From: Serratia marcescens
GTDB lineage: Bacteria > Pseudomonadota > Gammaproteobacteria > Enterobacterales > Enterobacteriaceae
NCBI RefSeq assembly: GCF_029846115.1
Contig: NZ_JARVZZ010000001.1
Location: forward strand, 1,860,001-1,924,000
DNA: 64,000 bases
Direction of reading: 5' to 3'
Shown here: positions 44,781 to 53,561 of the stretch, one piece after another
Layout of the letters: each line of letters begins with the position of its first letter
Position numbering within the stretch: position 1 is the first letter of the stretch
Program-made: the position numbers and the translations under genes
The notes under the pieces: model-generated
Told to the model about the DNA's origin: nothing
Database searches by the model: none
The model's input: only the letters and a program-made list of their open reading frames with translations

Positions 44781-46382
44781 TCAGTTCAACTTGGCCTTGG
44801 CGAAATCGCTGCCGTTCACGTCCACCACATAGCCGCTCAGATTGCTGCGGGTGGCGTAGAATACTTTGCCGGTGGCCAGCGGCAGCCACGGCGCTTGTTT
44901 GGCGAAGATCACCTGCGCCTGTTGATACAGCTTGGCGCGCGCCTGCGGCTGGTTCTCCTGGATCGCCTGCTGGATCAGCCGGTCATAATCCTTATCGCAC
45001 CAGCGCGCCACGTTGGCGCCGCTCTGCACCCCGGCGCAGCCGAGCAGGGTGGCGAAGTTGTCCGGATCGCCGTTGTCCGACACCCAACCGTACAGCGCGC
45101 TCTGCTGTTCGCCTTTGCGCAGCCCGGCCAGATACTGGCCCCACTCCCAGGTCACGATCTTGGCTTTCACGCCCACCTTCGCCCAGTCGCTCTGGATCAT
45201 CTCGGCGATGCGCTTCGAGTTCGGGTTGTAGGGGCGCTGCACCGGCATCGACCAGATGTCGGTCTCAAAGCCCTGTTCCAGCCCGGCCTGCTTCAGCAGC
45301 TCGCGCGCCTTCTGCGGATCGTAGGCGTACTCCGGCAGTTTATCGTTGTAGCCCAGCATACCCGGCGGCAGCAGCGAGTTGGCCGGCGTGCCGCTGTCTT
45401 TGAACACTGCGGCGACGATCGCTTTCTTGTCCACCGCATAGCTCAGCGCCTGGCGCACCAGCAGGTTGTCGAACGGTTTTTTCTGGGTGTTGAACGCCAG
45501 ATAACCGACGTTGAGCCCGGTAATGTCGTGCAACTGCAGATTGCCGTCGGCCCTGATGGCGGCGAACTGTTCCGGCAGCGGCGCGGGGATGATCTGGCAT
45601 TCATTGGTTTTCAGCTTGGCCAGCCGGGTTTGCGGATCCGGCGTAATCGAGAAGATCAGGTGTTTGCTGGCCACTTCGCCCTGCCAGTAGTGCGGGTTGG
45701 CGATGTAGCGGATCAACGAATCCTGCTTGTACTGCTGCAGTGCGAACGGCCCGGTGCCGATCGGCCAGTTGTCGACGTATTCCGGCGTGCCCTTTTTCAG
45801 CATGGCGTCGGCGTATTCGGCGGACAGGATCGAGGCGAAATCCATCGCCCAGTCGGCGACGAAGGCGGCATTGGGCTGGCTCAGCGTGAAGCGCACGTGA
45901 TGCTCGTCCACCGCTTCCACCTTGACGATCAGCTTATCCAGGCCCATGTCGGTGAAGTATTCATAGTTGCCGCCGGAGACCTTGTGATACGGGTTAGCGG
46001 GATCCTTCTGCCGCATCACGGTGAACACCACGTCTTCGGCGTTGAAATCGCGTGTTGGGGTGAAGTATTTATTGCTGTTGAATTTCACGCCCTGGCGCAG
46101 GGTAAAGGTGTAGGTCTTGCCGTCCGGGCTGACGCTCCACTCGGTGGCCAGCGAAGGGGCGGGGGTTTTATCGCTTTCGCGCAGCGTCACCAAGCGGTTG
46201 TACAGCACCTGCGAGGTGGCGATAAAGGTCGGCCCGGAGCTGGAGAGCTGCGGGTTGAACGATTCCGGCGAGGCGACAGTGCAGTACACCAGCGCATCGG
46301 AAGCGGCCAGCGCGCCGCCCGCCGACAGCAGGCCGGCGCTTGCCAGCGCCAGCGCAGCGATAGGGTGTTTTAAAAACGTCAA
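44781..46382 (-). CDS. Periplasmic dipeptide/oligopeptide-binding protein (DppA/SapA class)
   Basis: 533 residues of the family 5 solute-binding proteins of ABC importers. Signal peptide MTFLKHPIAALALASAGLLSAGGALA. Family blocks FNPQLSSSGPTF, TYTFTLRQGVKFNSNKYFTPTRDFNAEDVVFT and NWPIGTGPFALQQYKQD. The Cys pair CTVASPE and NECQIIP, and the later GCAGVQ/RWCDKDYD pair, mirror disulfides in DppA. No permease or ATPase genes are adjacent, so it may feed a transporter encoded elsewhere. Confidence 0.9.
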   Translation of the reverse strand: MTFLKHPIAALALASAGLLSAGGALAASDALVYCTVASPESFNPQLSSSGPTFIATSQVLYNRLVTLRESDKTPAPSLATEWSVSPDGKTYTFTLRQGVKFNSNKYFTPTRDFNAEDVVFTVMRQKDPANPYHKVSGGNYEYFTDMGLDKLIVKVEAVDEHHVRFTLSQPNAAFVADWAMDFASILSAEYADAMLKKGTPEYVDNWPIGTGPFALQQYKQDSLIRYIANPHYWQGEVASKHLIFSITPDPQTRLAKLKTNECQIIPAPLPEQFAAIRADGNLQLHDITGLNVGYLAFNTQKKPFDNLLVRQALSYAVDKKAIVAAVFKDSGTPANSLLPPGMLGYNDKLPEYAYDPQKARELLKQAGLEQGFETDIWSMPVQRPYNPNSKRIAEMIQSDWAKVGVKAKIVTWEWGQYLAGLRKGEQQSALYGWVSDNGDPDNFATLLGCAGVQSGANVARWCDKDYDRLIQQAIQENQPQARAKLYQQAQVIFAKQAPWLPLATGKVFYATRSNLSGYVVDVNGSDFAKAKLN

Positions 46383-46556
46383 GGCAAGATCCTCAGGTGG
46401 AATGGGCCGTTAGCGGCGAATTGATTTAACTATAGATAACGGATGGCGAGACGGGGAACAAGCGTCTCATCTGCGCATTCTGTGCGCCCCACATTGCTTG
46501 CCTTTACGGCGTAGATCTACACTGCGGGGCAATCACTCACTCGCAAGGATTTCCCG

Positions 46557-47138
46557 ATGAGCCACTTTCGCCCTGTCGCCCTCGAACATGCCAGCCGCCT
46601 GCTGAACCACGGCCCGACGGTATTGATCACCAGCCGCAGCCGTGACGGCGCCAAACGTAACGTGATGGCCGCCGCCTGGTCGATGCCGGTGGAGTTCAGC
46701 CCGCCGCGCATCGCCATCGTGGTGGACAAAGGGGCGCACAGCCGGCAAATGATCGAGGAGAGCGGCGCATTCGGCATTTGCGTGCCGGCAGCCATGTTCA
46801 TCGACGCCACCTACGCGGTCGGCAGCGTGTCCGGGCTGGATGACGACAAGTTCGCCCGCTTCCACATCGCCGCGGCGCCGAGCGCCACCTTGCAGGTGCC
46901 ATTGATCGAACAGGGCTGCGTGGCGTGGCTGGAGTGCCGCTTACTGCCGGAAAGCGGCGCGCAGGAAAAATACGACACCTGCTTCGGCGAGGTGCTGAGC
47001 GCGGCGGCGGACGAGCGGGTGTTCCAACAGGGGCGCTGGAACTTCACCGCCGCCAATGCGGAACTGCACACCCTTCATCATCTGGGGGCGGGCAACTTCG
47101 TGCGCAGCGGCGAGACGCTGCGGGCCAAACCGCTTTAA
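46557..47138 (+). CDS. Flavin reductase-like FMN-binding protein
   Basis: 193 residues of the flavin-reductase/FMN-binding split-barrel family: GPTVLITSRSRDGAKRNVMAAAWSMPVEFSPPRIAIVV near the N-terminus. Such proteins bind FMN and act as NAD(P)H:flavin reductases or flavoprotein oxygenases. AAGGAT lies before the ATG. The 3' end overlaps the convergent HxlR gene by 4 bp. Substrate unknown. Confidence 0.88.
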   Translation: MSHFRPVALEHASRLLNHGPTVLITSRSRDGAKRNVMAAAWSMPVEFSPPRIAIVVDKGAHSRQMIEESGAFGICVPAAMFIDATYAVGSVSGLDDDKFARFHIAAAPSATLQVPLIEQGCVAWLECRLLPESGAQEKYDTCFGEVLSAAADERVFQQGRWNFTAANAELHTLHHLGAGNFVRSGETLRAKPL

Positions 47139-47515
47139 TCGGCCGCGCGCTTGCGGTCTGCATCATAGCGCTCGCGGGCGGCGTCCAGCTCGGGGAAATG
47201 GTATTCCGCCCATCGGTCCAGCGCCGTCAGCGTCTCGACCAGCGAGCAGGCGACGGCGCTGAGCCGGTATTCCACATGCGCCTGATTCTTTTCACTTAAA
47301 TCCAGCCGTTCGAGCAGCCCGTTGCGTTCCAGCTGGCGCAGCGTTTGCGTCAGCACCTTCTGTGAAATGCCGTCGATGCGGCGCAGCAGCTCGCCGTTGC
47401 GCATCGGCCGTTGCGCCAGCGCGGGCAGGATCAGCATCACCCACTTGCCGGAAATCAGCGCCAGCGCATCGCGCGCGGAACACTTGCTCGAATAGACGTC
47501 GCCGGGATAAGCCAT
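47135..47515 (-). CDS. HxlR-family regulator, likely redox- or quinone-sensing
   Basis: 126 residues. A DUF24/HxlR winged helix with Cys12 before the helix (KCSARDALALISGKWVMLIL), the position used for thiol or quinone sensing in YodB/QorR/HypR. GELLRRIDGISQKVLTQTLRQLERNGLLER is the recognition wing. Divergent from the quinone-reductase-like gene (85-bp gap), so it probably represses it. The redox role is inferred from the Cys and the neighbours. Confidence 0.9.
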   Translation of the reverse strand: MAYPGDVYSSKCSARDALALISGKWVMLILPALAQRPMRNGELLRRIDGISQKVLTQTLRQLERNGLLERLDLSEKNQAHVEYRLSAVACSLVETLTALDRWAEYHFPELDAARERYDADRKRAAD

Positions 47516-47599
47516 GGGGGGTTACCTTCAGGTGCGTAATTGCCAAGGGGGCGATAAAGCCACAGCATAACAGCACCACCTTACAACGGGAGACACAGG

Positions 47600-48367
47600 A
47601 TGAACGTGCTGATTGTGCTGGCTCACCCCGAGCCGCATTCTTTCAATGCCCATTTGGCCGAACAGGCGCGGCAGGCTTATCTGGCGCAAGGGCATCAGGT
47701 GAAGACGGTCGATCTGTATCAGGAGGAGTTTGATCCGCGCGAGGGCGCCGGTCATTACCCCAGCAGAAAGCAGGCGGACAGGTTCGATGCGATGCAGGAG
47801 CAGCGCCATCACTGGACGAATCAGGCGCTGCCGGCGGAAATCCGGCGGCATATCGAGCTGCTGCACTGGGCGGATACGCTGGTGCTGCAGTTCCCTTTCT
47901 GGTGGTTCGGCGCGCCGGCCATCATCAAGGGCTGGATGGATCGGGTGTTCGTTTACGGCGGGATCTACGACAGCCGCCACCGCCATGAGAACGGCGTGAT
48001 GCGCGGTAAGCGGGCGCTGCTGACCGTGACCGCCGGCGCCTCCGCACAGGCCTGCGCCCCGGACGGGCGCGACGGCGATATGCGGCTGATGCTGTGGCCA
48101 ATCATGCATGCGCTGCACTATATCGGCTTTAGCGTGCTGGAGCCGTTCCTGGTCTATGGCGTGCGCGGCGGGCTGACGGGAGAGGCGCTGCAGGCGCAGA
48201 ACGCCGCTTTGGCGCAGGTGACGCAGGCATATCGGGATGGTTTAAGCGATCTTGCCGCCTGGCCGGCGGTGCCGTTCAACCGCAATAACGATTTTGACGC
48301 CGATCTGGCGCTGAAGCCCGACGCGCCGGTCTACAGCCCGTTCGTGCGGCACCGCGATCCGGTTTAG
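47600..48367 (+). CDS. NAD(P)H:quinone oxidoreductase-like flavodoxin-fold protein
   Basis: 255 residues of the NQO1/MdaB/KefF family: MNVLIVLAHPEPHSFN for FMN phosphate binding, and LQFPFWWFGAPAIIKGWMDRVFVYGGIY, a hallmark of NAD(P)H dehydrogenase (quinone). Two-electron reduction of quinones protects against redox cycling. GGAGA precedes the ATG. Likely under the divergent HxlR regulator. Ends with a 4-bp overlap with a convergent small gene. Confidence 0.92.
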   Translation: MNVLIVLAHPEPHSFNAHLAEQARQAYLAQGHQVKTVDLYQEEFDPREGAGHYPSRKQADRFDAMQEQRHHWTNQALPAEIRRHIELLHWADTLVLQFPFWWFGAPAIIKGWMDRVFVYGGIYDSRHRHENGVMRGKRALLTVTAGASAQACAPDGRDGDMRLMLWPIMHALHYIGFSVLEPFLVYGVRGGLTGEALQAQNAALAQVTQAYRDGLSDLAAWPAVPFNRNNDFDADLALKPDAPVYSPFVRHRDPV

Positions 48368-48612
48368 AACCCGGCCTTCAGCAGTTCCTCGCGCAAGTCA
48401 TCGATAATCGCCGGTTCGATGTCGGGGAACTGTTGCTGGATATCGGCGATGGCTTCGGCCACGCTCGGGCCGGCGAAGGTGCCGGAGAAGGGCAGCAGCG
48501 GCAGATTGGCGTCGCTGTCCGGCAGTTCGCCGCGGATAGTGCCGGTGATCATGCCCGCTTTTTTTTCCGCCGTGAGGTCGTACTCCCCCACGTTTTTGTC
48601 GATCGGTTTCAT
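48364..48612 (-). CDS. Small acidic cytosolic protein of unknown function
   Basis: 82 residues from ATG 48612 (MKPIDKNVGEYDLTAEKK). Acidic, no signal peptide or membrane segment, ending in a helical stretch (AEAIADIQQQFPDIEPAIIDDLREELLKAGF). The longer frame from 48711 adds an AT-rich, unlikely N-terminus. Family not recognised. Confidence 0.72.
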   Translation of the reverse strand: MKPIDKNVGEYDLTAEKKAGMITGTIRGELPDSDANLPLLPFSGTFAGPSVAEAIADIQQQFPDIEPAIIDDLREELLKAGF

Positions 48613-48804
48613 TGGCCGCCTCGCTGTCGGTGAGTGTTTACCCTGTCTGTTAAAGCATAGTGTTTCAGGCAATGAATACCAATCAATGTATATAATATTA
48701 ATATAAAACAAAGTGATGCACGATTTGTCGTTTGACGTTCACCGGGGGCCGGCGCTATGCTCGTGGCGCTAAAGGAACCTTCCTCACTGACAGGGACAGA
48801 CGAC

Positions 48805-49209
48805 ATGAAAAGACTGAAAAGCGCGGCGCTGTTGTTGCCGCTGTTGGCGCTCAGCGCCTGCACTCATCACCTCAGCAGCGCCGAGCAGCATGCCAAACAC
48901 TACGTTTATCAAACCCGCGACGACTTCGATCCGCAATTCCGCACCGATGTGAACGGCAGCATTAAAAACGCCGTGCCGATGTTCGAACAGTTCTACCAGC
49001 AGGGGAAAAAGGACCGTGTAGCGGGCGTGGCGCGCAGCGAGGCGCAGAAAAAGGCCGATTACCTGGCCAGCCCGGAATTCCAGCAGAACATGGAACACAA
49101 AACCATTTTCATCAATCGCGCCTACAGCGGTTCCGACAATCCTAAACGCCGCCAGGTGCTGTCGCAGGAAGCGGTGGGCGCCTATTGGGACGGTTACGAA
49201 GGCCGTTGA
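48805..49209 (+). CDS. Small lipoprotein, Exc2-like
   Basis: 134 residues with a lipoprotein signal peptide (MKRLKSAALLLPLLALSAC, lipid Cys19). The charged mature part (HYVYQTRDDFDPQFRTDVNGS, FINRAYSGSDNPKRRQ, YWDGYEGR) resembles proteins annotated as Exc2-family lipoproteins, named after the ColE1 entry-exclusion protein. That relation is from memory. Start ATG 48805, preceded by GGGACAGACGAC with a weak Shine-Dalgarno. Confidence 0.75.
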   Translation: MKRLKSAALLLPLLALSACTHHLSSAEQHAKHYVYQTRDDFDPQFRTDVNGSIKNAVPMFEQFYQQGKKDRVAGVARSEAQKKADYLASPEFQQNMEHKTIFINRAYSGSDNPKRRQVLSQEAVGAYWDGYEGR

Positions 49210-49316
49210 CTGAATCCCACATAAACAGAAGGTAATAAACACTGGCCTTCTGCCGGTTATTTGATTATAAAAACCGCCGCTAAGGATGATGTTCATAATC
49301 GAAACCAGGAGTGTTT

Positions 49317-49958
49317 ATGTTGGCAAACGTTAAGCGTTCGTTCGCCGCCGCCGTCGTATTGATGTTGGCGTTGCCCGCGGCCCAGGCCGCGGATTACCGT
49401 GCGGGCGAGCAATATACCCGGCTGGATAAACCGGTGGCCACCGCGCCGGCGGTGGTGGAGTTTTTCTCCTTCTACTGTGGCCCTTGCTATCAGTTCGCCG
49501 AAACCTACCGCGTAGGCAGCACCGTGGCGCAGGCGCTGCCCGCCGGCGAAAAGGTTACGAAGTATCACGTCAGCCTGATGGGCAAACTGGGCAATGAGCT
49601 GACCGAAGCCTGGGCGGTGGCGACGGTGCTGGGCGTAGAAGACAAGATTGAAGGGGCGATGTTCGACGCGGTGCAGAAACAGCGCGCCGTCAATAGCGCC
49701 GAAGATATTCAGCGGGTGTTCACGGCGGCCGGCATCGATGCCGCCACCTATGAAAACGCGCGCCACAGCCTGCTGGTCAAAGGGTTGATCGCCAAGCAGA
49801 ACGAAGCGGTAAAGGCGTTCGAGGTGCGCGGCACCCCGTCGTTCTACGTGGCTGGCAAATACAAGATAGACAATGCCGGCATGGCCAGCACCAGCGTCGA
49901 AGGCTACGCCAAAGAGTACGCGGCGGTGGTGCGCTACCTGTTGGATACGCAGCCTTAA
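49317..49958 (+). CDS. DsbA-like periplasmic thiol oxidoreductase with a CGPC active site
   Basis: 213 residues with a signal peptide (cleavage after AQA, about residue 24) and a DsbA fold: a thioredoxin half with EFFSFYCGPCYQF (Cys54, Cys57), a helical insertion, and the cis-proline loop VRGTPSFYVAGKY. Classical DsbA has CPHC with Val before the cis-Pro. CGPC with Thr-Pro is closer to thioredoxin, so redox potential and role may differ. Start ATG 49317 with AGGAG. Single gene; it is not the main dsbA locus. Confidence 0.9.
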   Translation: MLANVKRSFAAAVVLMLALPAAQAADYRAGEQYTRLDKPVATAPAVVEFFSFYCGPCYQFAETYRVGSTVAQALPAGEKVTKYHVSLMGKLGNELTEAWAVATVLGVEDKIEGAMFDAVQKQRAVNSAEDIQRVFTAAGIDAATYENARHSLLVKGLIAKQNEAVKAFEVRGTPSFYVAGKYKIDNAGMASTSVEGYAKEYAAVVRYLLDTQP

Positions 49959-50096
49959 GGCGATTCCTCCCCGGCGCCCGATGATCTGTGATCGCGGCGC
50001 CAAATCCCCGGCTCGCCATTGATTGTGTGTTAACGGATTGTTATGGTGGTTTTCTGTTCAACGGCGCAGCACCGCTGCTGTTTGAAGGGAGAGATC

Positions 50097-50996
50097 ATGA
50101 CGGTATTGGCAACGCTCCGGGACGTCGGCTTCGAAGAGTGGCTGGGGAAAATCAACACCGCCTGTGGCAGATTCTGCGCGAAAACGCTGGGGCCGGGCTT
50201 CAGCGGGGCGATGCAGGAGTTTCGCGCCCATGCCCTGCGCCTGAGCGTGGTCGACGTGTCTCAGGCCCGGCTGTACCGCACGCCGCGCGAGATCGCCCGC
50301 AGTGACGGCGCGCACTTTTTTACCGTCTTCCAGCTGCGCGGCAGCGCGTTGATGGAGCAGGGCGATCGCCAGACGGTGCTCTCTCCCGGCGATGTCACGC
50401 TGATCGACGCCTCACGGCCCAGCAGCTTTACCTTCCAGCGCGATTCGCGCCAAATCTCCCTGTTGTTGCCGCGCGGTTGCCTGCCGGTCCCGCCGCCTTG
50501 TGCCCAGCGTCTCGGAGCAGAGCTCAGCGCGGTGCGCCTCAGCCGCCAGCTGGTGCTGAGCAGCATGCAGGATCCTCAGCTCGCCGCGGCGGAAAGCGAG
50601 GCGGTGCTGAATGCGCTGGCGGCGCTGCTGCGCCCGGCGCTGGCGCTCGAACAGACGCGCCCGGAGGGGCTACAGCCGGTTTTCGACAAGGCACTGGCGT
50701 TGATCGACAGGCATATTCAGTCGGCGCAGCTGCGCCCGGAATGGGTGGCGGCCGAGTTGGGGGTGTCACTGCGCAGCCTGTATCGGCTGTTTGCCCGTCA
50801 GGGGCTGGTGGTGGCGCAGTACATCCGGAACCGCAGGCTGGATCTGTGCGCGCAGGCGCTGCGCAGCGCCGCCGGGCAGGAGAAGCTGGCCGGAGTCGGC
50901 CTCGACTGGGGTTTTGCCGATCACAGCCATTTCTCGACCGCTTTCAAGCAGCGTTTCGGCATGTCGCCGAGCGAGTACCGTCGGCAGTATCAGTAA
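50097..50996 (+). CDS. feaR: FeaR, AraC-family activator of aromatic amine catabolism
   Basis: 299 residues from ATG 50097. The N-terminal effector domain (FEEWLGKINTACGRF) and C-terminal AraC DNA-binding domain (VAAELGVSLRSLYRLFARQG...GLDWGFADHSHFSTAFKQRFGMSPSEYR) match FeaR, which activates the genes for 2-phenylethylamine and tyramine oxidation. Shine-Dalgarno GGGAGAG. Convergent with feaB, sharing a GC-rich hairpin. Confidence 0.9.
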   Translation: MTVLATLRDVGFEEWLGKINTACGRFCAKTLGPGFSGAMQEFRAHALRLSVVDVSQARLYRTPREIARSDGAHFFTVFQLRGSALMEQGDRQTVLSPGDVTLIDASRPSSFTFQRDSRQISLLLPRGCLPVPPPCAQRLGAELSAVRLSRQLVLSSMQDPQLAAAESEAVLNALAALLRPALALEQTRPEGLQPVFDKALALIDRHIQSAQLRPEWVAAELGVSLRSLYRLFARQGLVVAQYIRNRRLDLCAQALRSAAGQEKLAGVGLDWGFADHSHFSTAFKQRFGMSPSEYRRQYQ

Positions 50997-51001
50997 GTCA
51001 G

Positions 51002-51022
51002 GGCGCGGGCCCGGCCCGCGCC
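51002..51022. terminator. Hairpin between feaR and feaB
   Basis: GGCGCGGGC-CCG-GCCCGCGCC, 9-bp stem between convergent genes. Little T run. Confidence 0.6.
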
Positions 51023-51029
51023 GCTTCAC

Positions 51030-52529
51030 TCAATAGCGGATGCAGACCGATTTCGATTCGGTGTAAGCGTCCAGCCAATCCGGGCCGAAATCACGGCCGC
51101 TGCCCGACTGTTTGAACCCGCCGAACGGCATGTTCGGGTCGATCAGCGTATGGGTGTTGACCCACACGGTGCCGGCCTGAATGCGCGGCGTCAGCGCCAT
51201 CGCCTGCTGCAGGCTGGTGGTCCACAGGCTGGCGGTCAGCCCGAAGTCGGTGTCGTTGGCCTTGCTCAGCGCCTCCTCGGCGCTCGCCACCCGAATCAGG
51301 TTGACCACCGGGCCGAACACTTCCTCGCGCGTCAGGTTCAGCCGATCGTCCGGGTTGATTACCAGCGTTGGCGGAATGTAGAAGCCGTTGGCGTCCGGCC
51401 CGGCCGCGCCGCTGATAAGCTCGGCGTTTTTCGCCCGGGCGTCGTCCAGGTAGGCCGCCACCTTGTCGCGGTGCGCGAGCGACACCAGCGGGTTGATTTG
51501 CGCGCCGGTATCCATCCCCGGCCCGACCGACAGCGATTTCACCGCCTGTTCGAATCCGGCCACCAGTTGGTCATAAATCGGCGCTTCGATATAAATTCGC
51601 GAGCTGGCGGCACACACCTGCCCCTGGTTGAGGAAGCTGCCGAGCATCAGGCCTTCGATCACCTGCTGCGGATCGGCGTCTTTCAGCACGATGGCCGGGT
51701 TTTTACCGCCCAGCTCCAGCGTCACGCGGGTCAGGCGATCCGCAGCCGCGCGCGCGATGCTTTTGCCCACCGGCGTGGAGCCGGTAAAGCTGACCTTGGC
51801 GATCAGCGGATGTTCGGTCAGCGCCTTGCCGCACACGGTGCCGCGGCCGGTGACCACGTTGAACACGCCTGGCGGCACGCCGGCTTCGCTCGCCAGTTCG
51901 GCGATGCGCAACAGGGTGAGCGGGGTGGTTTCCGACGGCTTGATGACGATGGAGCAGCCCGCGGCCAGCGCCGGCATCACTTTCCACATGCCGATCATCA
52001 GCGGGAAGTTCCAGGGCACGATGCCGGCGACCACGCCGATCGGCTCTTTGCGGGTATAAACCTGATATTTGGCGCCCGGCGGCATCGGAATGGAGACGTC
52101 CAGCGTTTGACCGGTGATTTTGGTCGCCAGCCCGGCGGTGTAGCGCATCCAGTTCAGGGTGCTGCCGACTTCGAAAGCACGGGCGATGTTGATGGATTTG
52201 CCCTGCTCCAGGGTTTCCAGCTGCGCCAGCTCCTCGGCGTGCTGTTCCACCAGATCGGCGAAGCGCAGCAGGATGCGTTCGCGCTCTACCGGCAGACGCT
52301 GCGCCCAGACGCCTTGGCTGAAGGCTTTGTGGGCGGACTGCACCGCCAGCGCGACGTCGTGTTCGTTGGCGTCGGCGGTGGTGGCGATCTGCTGCCCATT
52401 GGCGGGGTTATACACCGCCAGGCGGCCTTCCGCGGCGGACGCGCGCCACTGGCCATCGATATACAGCTCATGCTGACGATCGAGAAAACGCGACACGTTA
52501 TCCAGCACGGCTACGGTATTGTCAGACAT
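51030..52529 (-). CDS. feaB: Phenylacetaldehyde dehydrogenase FeaB
   Basis: Oxidises phenylacetaldehyde to phenylacetate with NAD+. 499 residues from ATG 52529, chosen for GGAGG five bases upstream and the N-terminus [26 protein letters not shown], close to E. coli FeaB. Aldehyde dehydrogenase motifs: [12 protein letters not shown] (catalytic Glu) and [15 protein letters not shown] (catalytic Cys). The amine oxidase gene tynA is not nearby. Confidence 0.95.
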   Translation of the reverse strand: MSDNTVAVLDNVSRFLDRQHELYIDGQWRASAAEGRLAVYNPANGQQIATTADANEHDVALAVQSAHKAFSQGVWAQRLPVERERILLRFADLVEQHAEELAQLETLEQGKSINIARAFEVGSTLNWMRYTAGLATKITGQTLDVSIPMPPGAKYQVYTRKEPIGVVAGIVPWNFPLMIGMWKVMPALAAGCSIVIKPSETTPLTLLRIAELASEAGVPPGVFNVVTGRGTVCGKALTEHPLIAKVSFTGSTPVGKSIARAAADRLTRVTLELGGKNPAIVLKDADPQQVIEGLMLGSFLNQGQVCAASSRIYIEAPIYDQLVAGFEQAVKSLSVGPGMDTGAQINPLVSLAHRDKVAAYLDDARAKNAELISGAAGPDANGFYIPPTLVINPDDRLNLTREEVFGPVVNLIRVASAEEALSKANDTDFGLTASLWTTSLQQAMALTPRIQAGTVWVNTHTLIDPNMPFGGFKQSGSGRDFGPDWLDAYTESKSVCIRY

Positions 52530-52688
52530 ACATCCTCCGATCAGGCTCATCAGGTTATCGTTAACCCTGCAAGTCTAGATCAGCGGGAAAGCGGCGGCTT
52601 TGGTCTGCCTGACATTCGGTTTGCCCTGCGTGTCATTTTGCCGTGACGGAAGGGTAAACCGCGGCCGGCGGGTGCCGGCCGGGAGGGA

Positions 52689-53327
52689 TCACGAGCTCAG
52701 GGTCGCCAGACGGGTGGCGAAACCGAGGAACAGCAGGCCGATCAGGCCGTTGCCGAGCTTCGCCAGGCCTTTCTTGTGATTGAAGAAATGCGCCAACATT
52801 GCGCCAGAGAAGATCAGCGTGCTCATGTAGATAAAGCTGACGGATTCGAGGATCAGCGCCAGAATGGTGAACGACAGCCCGGTGTGCGCGTAGTTGAAGT
52901 CGATGAACTGCACGAAGAACGACACGTAAAACAGGATAGCTTTCGGGTTGGTCAGGCTCAGCGTCAGCGACTTGCGCAGAATGCTGTGGCCGCCCTCAAT
53001 CTGCTGCTGTTGCGCCTGCGCCTTCTGCACGAAGGTGGCGAAGAGAATTTTTGCGCCGAGGAACAGCAGGTAAATCGCGCCGAGAAAACGCACCAGGGTA
53101 AACAGGAACGGCGTGGTGCGGATCAGCGAAGCCACGCCGATATAGGCGCAGAAGATCAGGATCGCATCGCCGATGAACACGCCCAGCGCTGCGGTATAGC
53201 CGGCACGCACGCCGCGCGATACGCCGGTTTTCAGCACGTACAGCGTATTCGGCCCCGGCAGAATGATGATGAAGACCACCCCGGCCAAATAGGTCCATAA
53301 ATTCAGGACGCCAAAACTCTCTAACAC
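52689..53327 (-). CDS. leuE: LeuE, leucine exporter of the RhtB/LysE family
   Basis: 212 residues, the same as E. coli LeuE, with six hydrophobic segments. Start GTG 53327 with GAGG upstream; this gives the family start ([15 protein letters not shown]...[12 protein letters not shown]). The conserved [20 protein letters not shown] block is present. Exports leucine and related amino acids in E. coli. Divergent from ada. Confidence 0.93.
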   Translation of the reverse strand: MLESFGVLNLWTYLAGVVFIIILPGPNTLYVLKTGVSRGVRAGYTAALGVFIGDAILIFCAYIGVASLIRTTPFLFTLVRFLGAIYLLFLGAKILFATFVQKAQAQQQQIEGGHSILRKSLTLSLTNPKAILFYVSFFVQFIDFNYAHTGLSFTILALILESVSFIYMSTLIFSGAMLAHFFNHKKGLAKLGNGLIGLLFLGFATRLATLSS

Positions 53328-53481
53328 AATAACCTCTCCATGCGCGCAACTAACAGGCAAAAACACTGGCCACGCCCGTGGCCGGCCGCGATCCTAACGC
53401 TGTGCAACCGGGTTGGCAACGTAATAAACTTCATGTTGTTGGTTAAAAATTGTCGAAACATTGTTGAAAACGTCGGCGCTG

Positions 53482-53494
53482 AATTAAAAAGCAA
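53482..53494 (+). promoter_or_regulatory. Ada box upstream of ada
   Basis: AAT-TAAAAA-GCAA reproduces the E. coli Ada operator (A-box AAT, six-base spacer, B-box GCAA), 68-80 bases before the ada ATG. This is consistent with autoactivation by methylated Ada. Confidence 0.78.
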
Positions 53495-53561
53495 GAGTCG
53501 GCGTGTTTCGCCAACGGCCCGTCACTATGCTGGTTAACATCGAAACCCCAGTGAGGAACGG

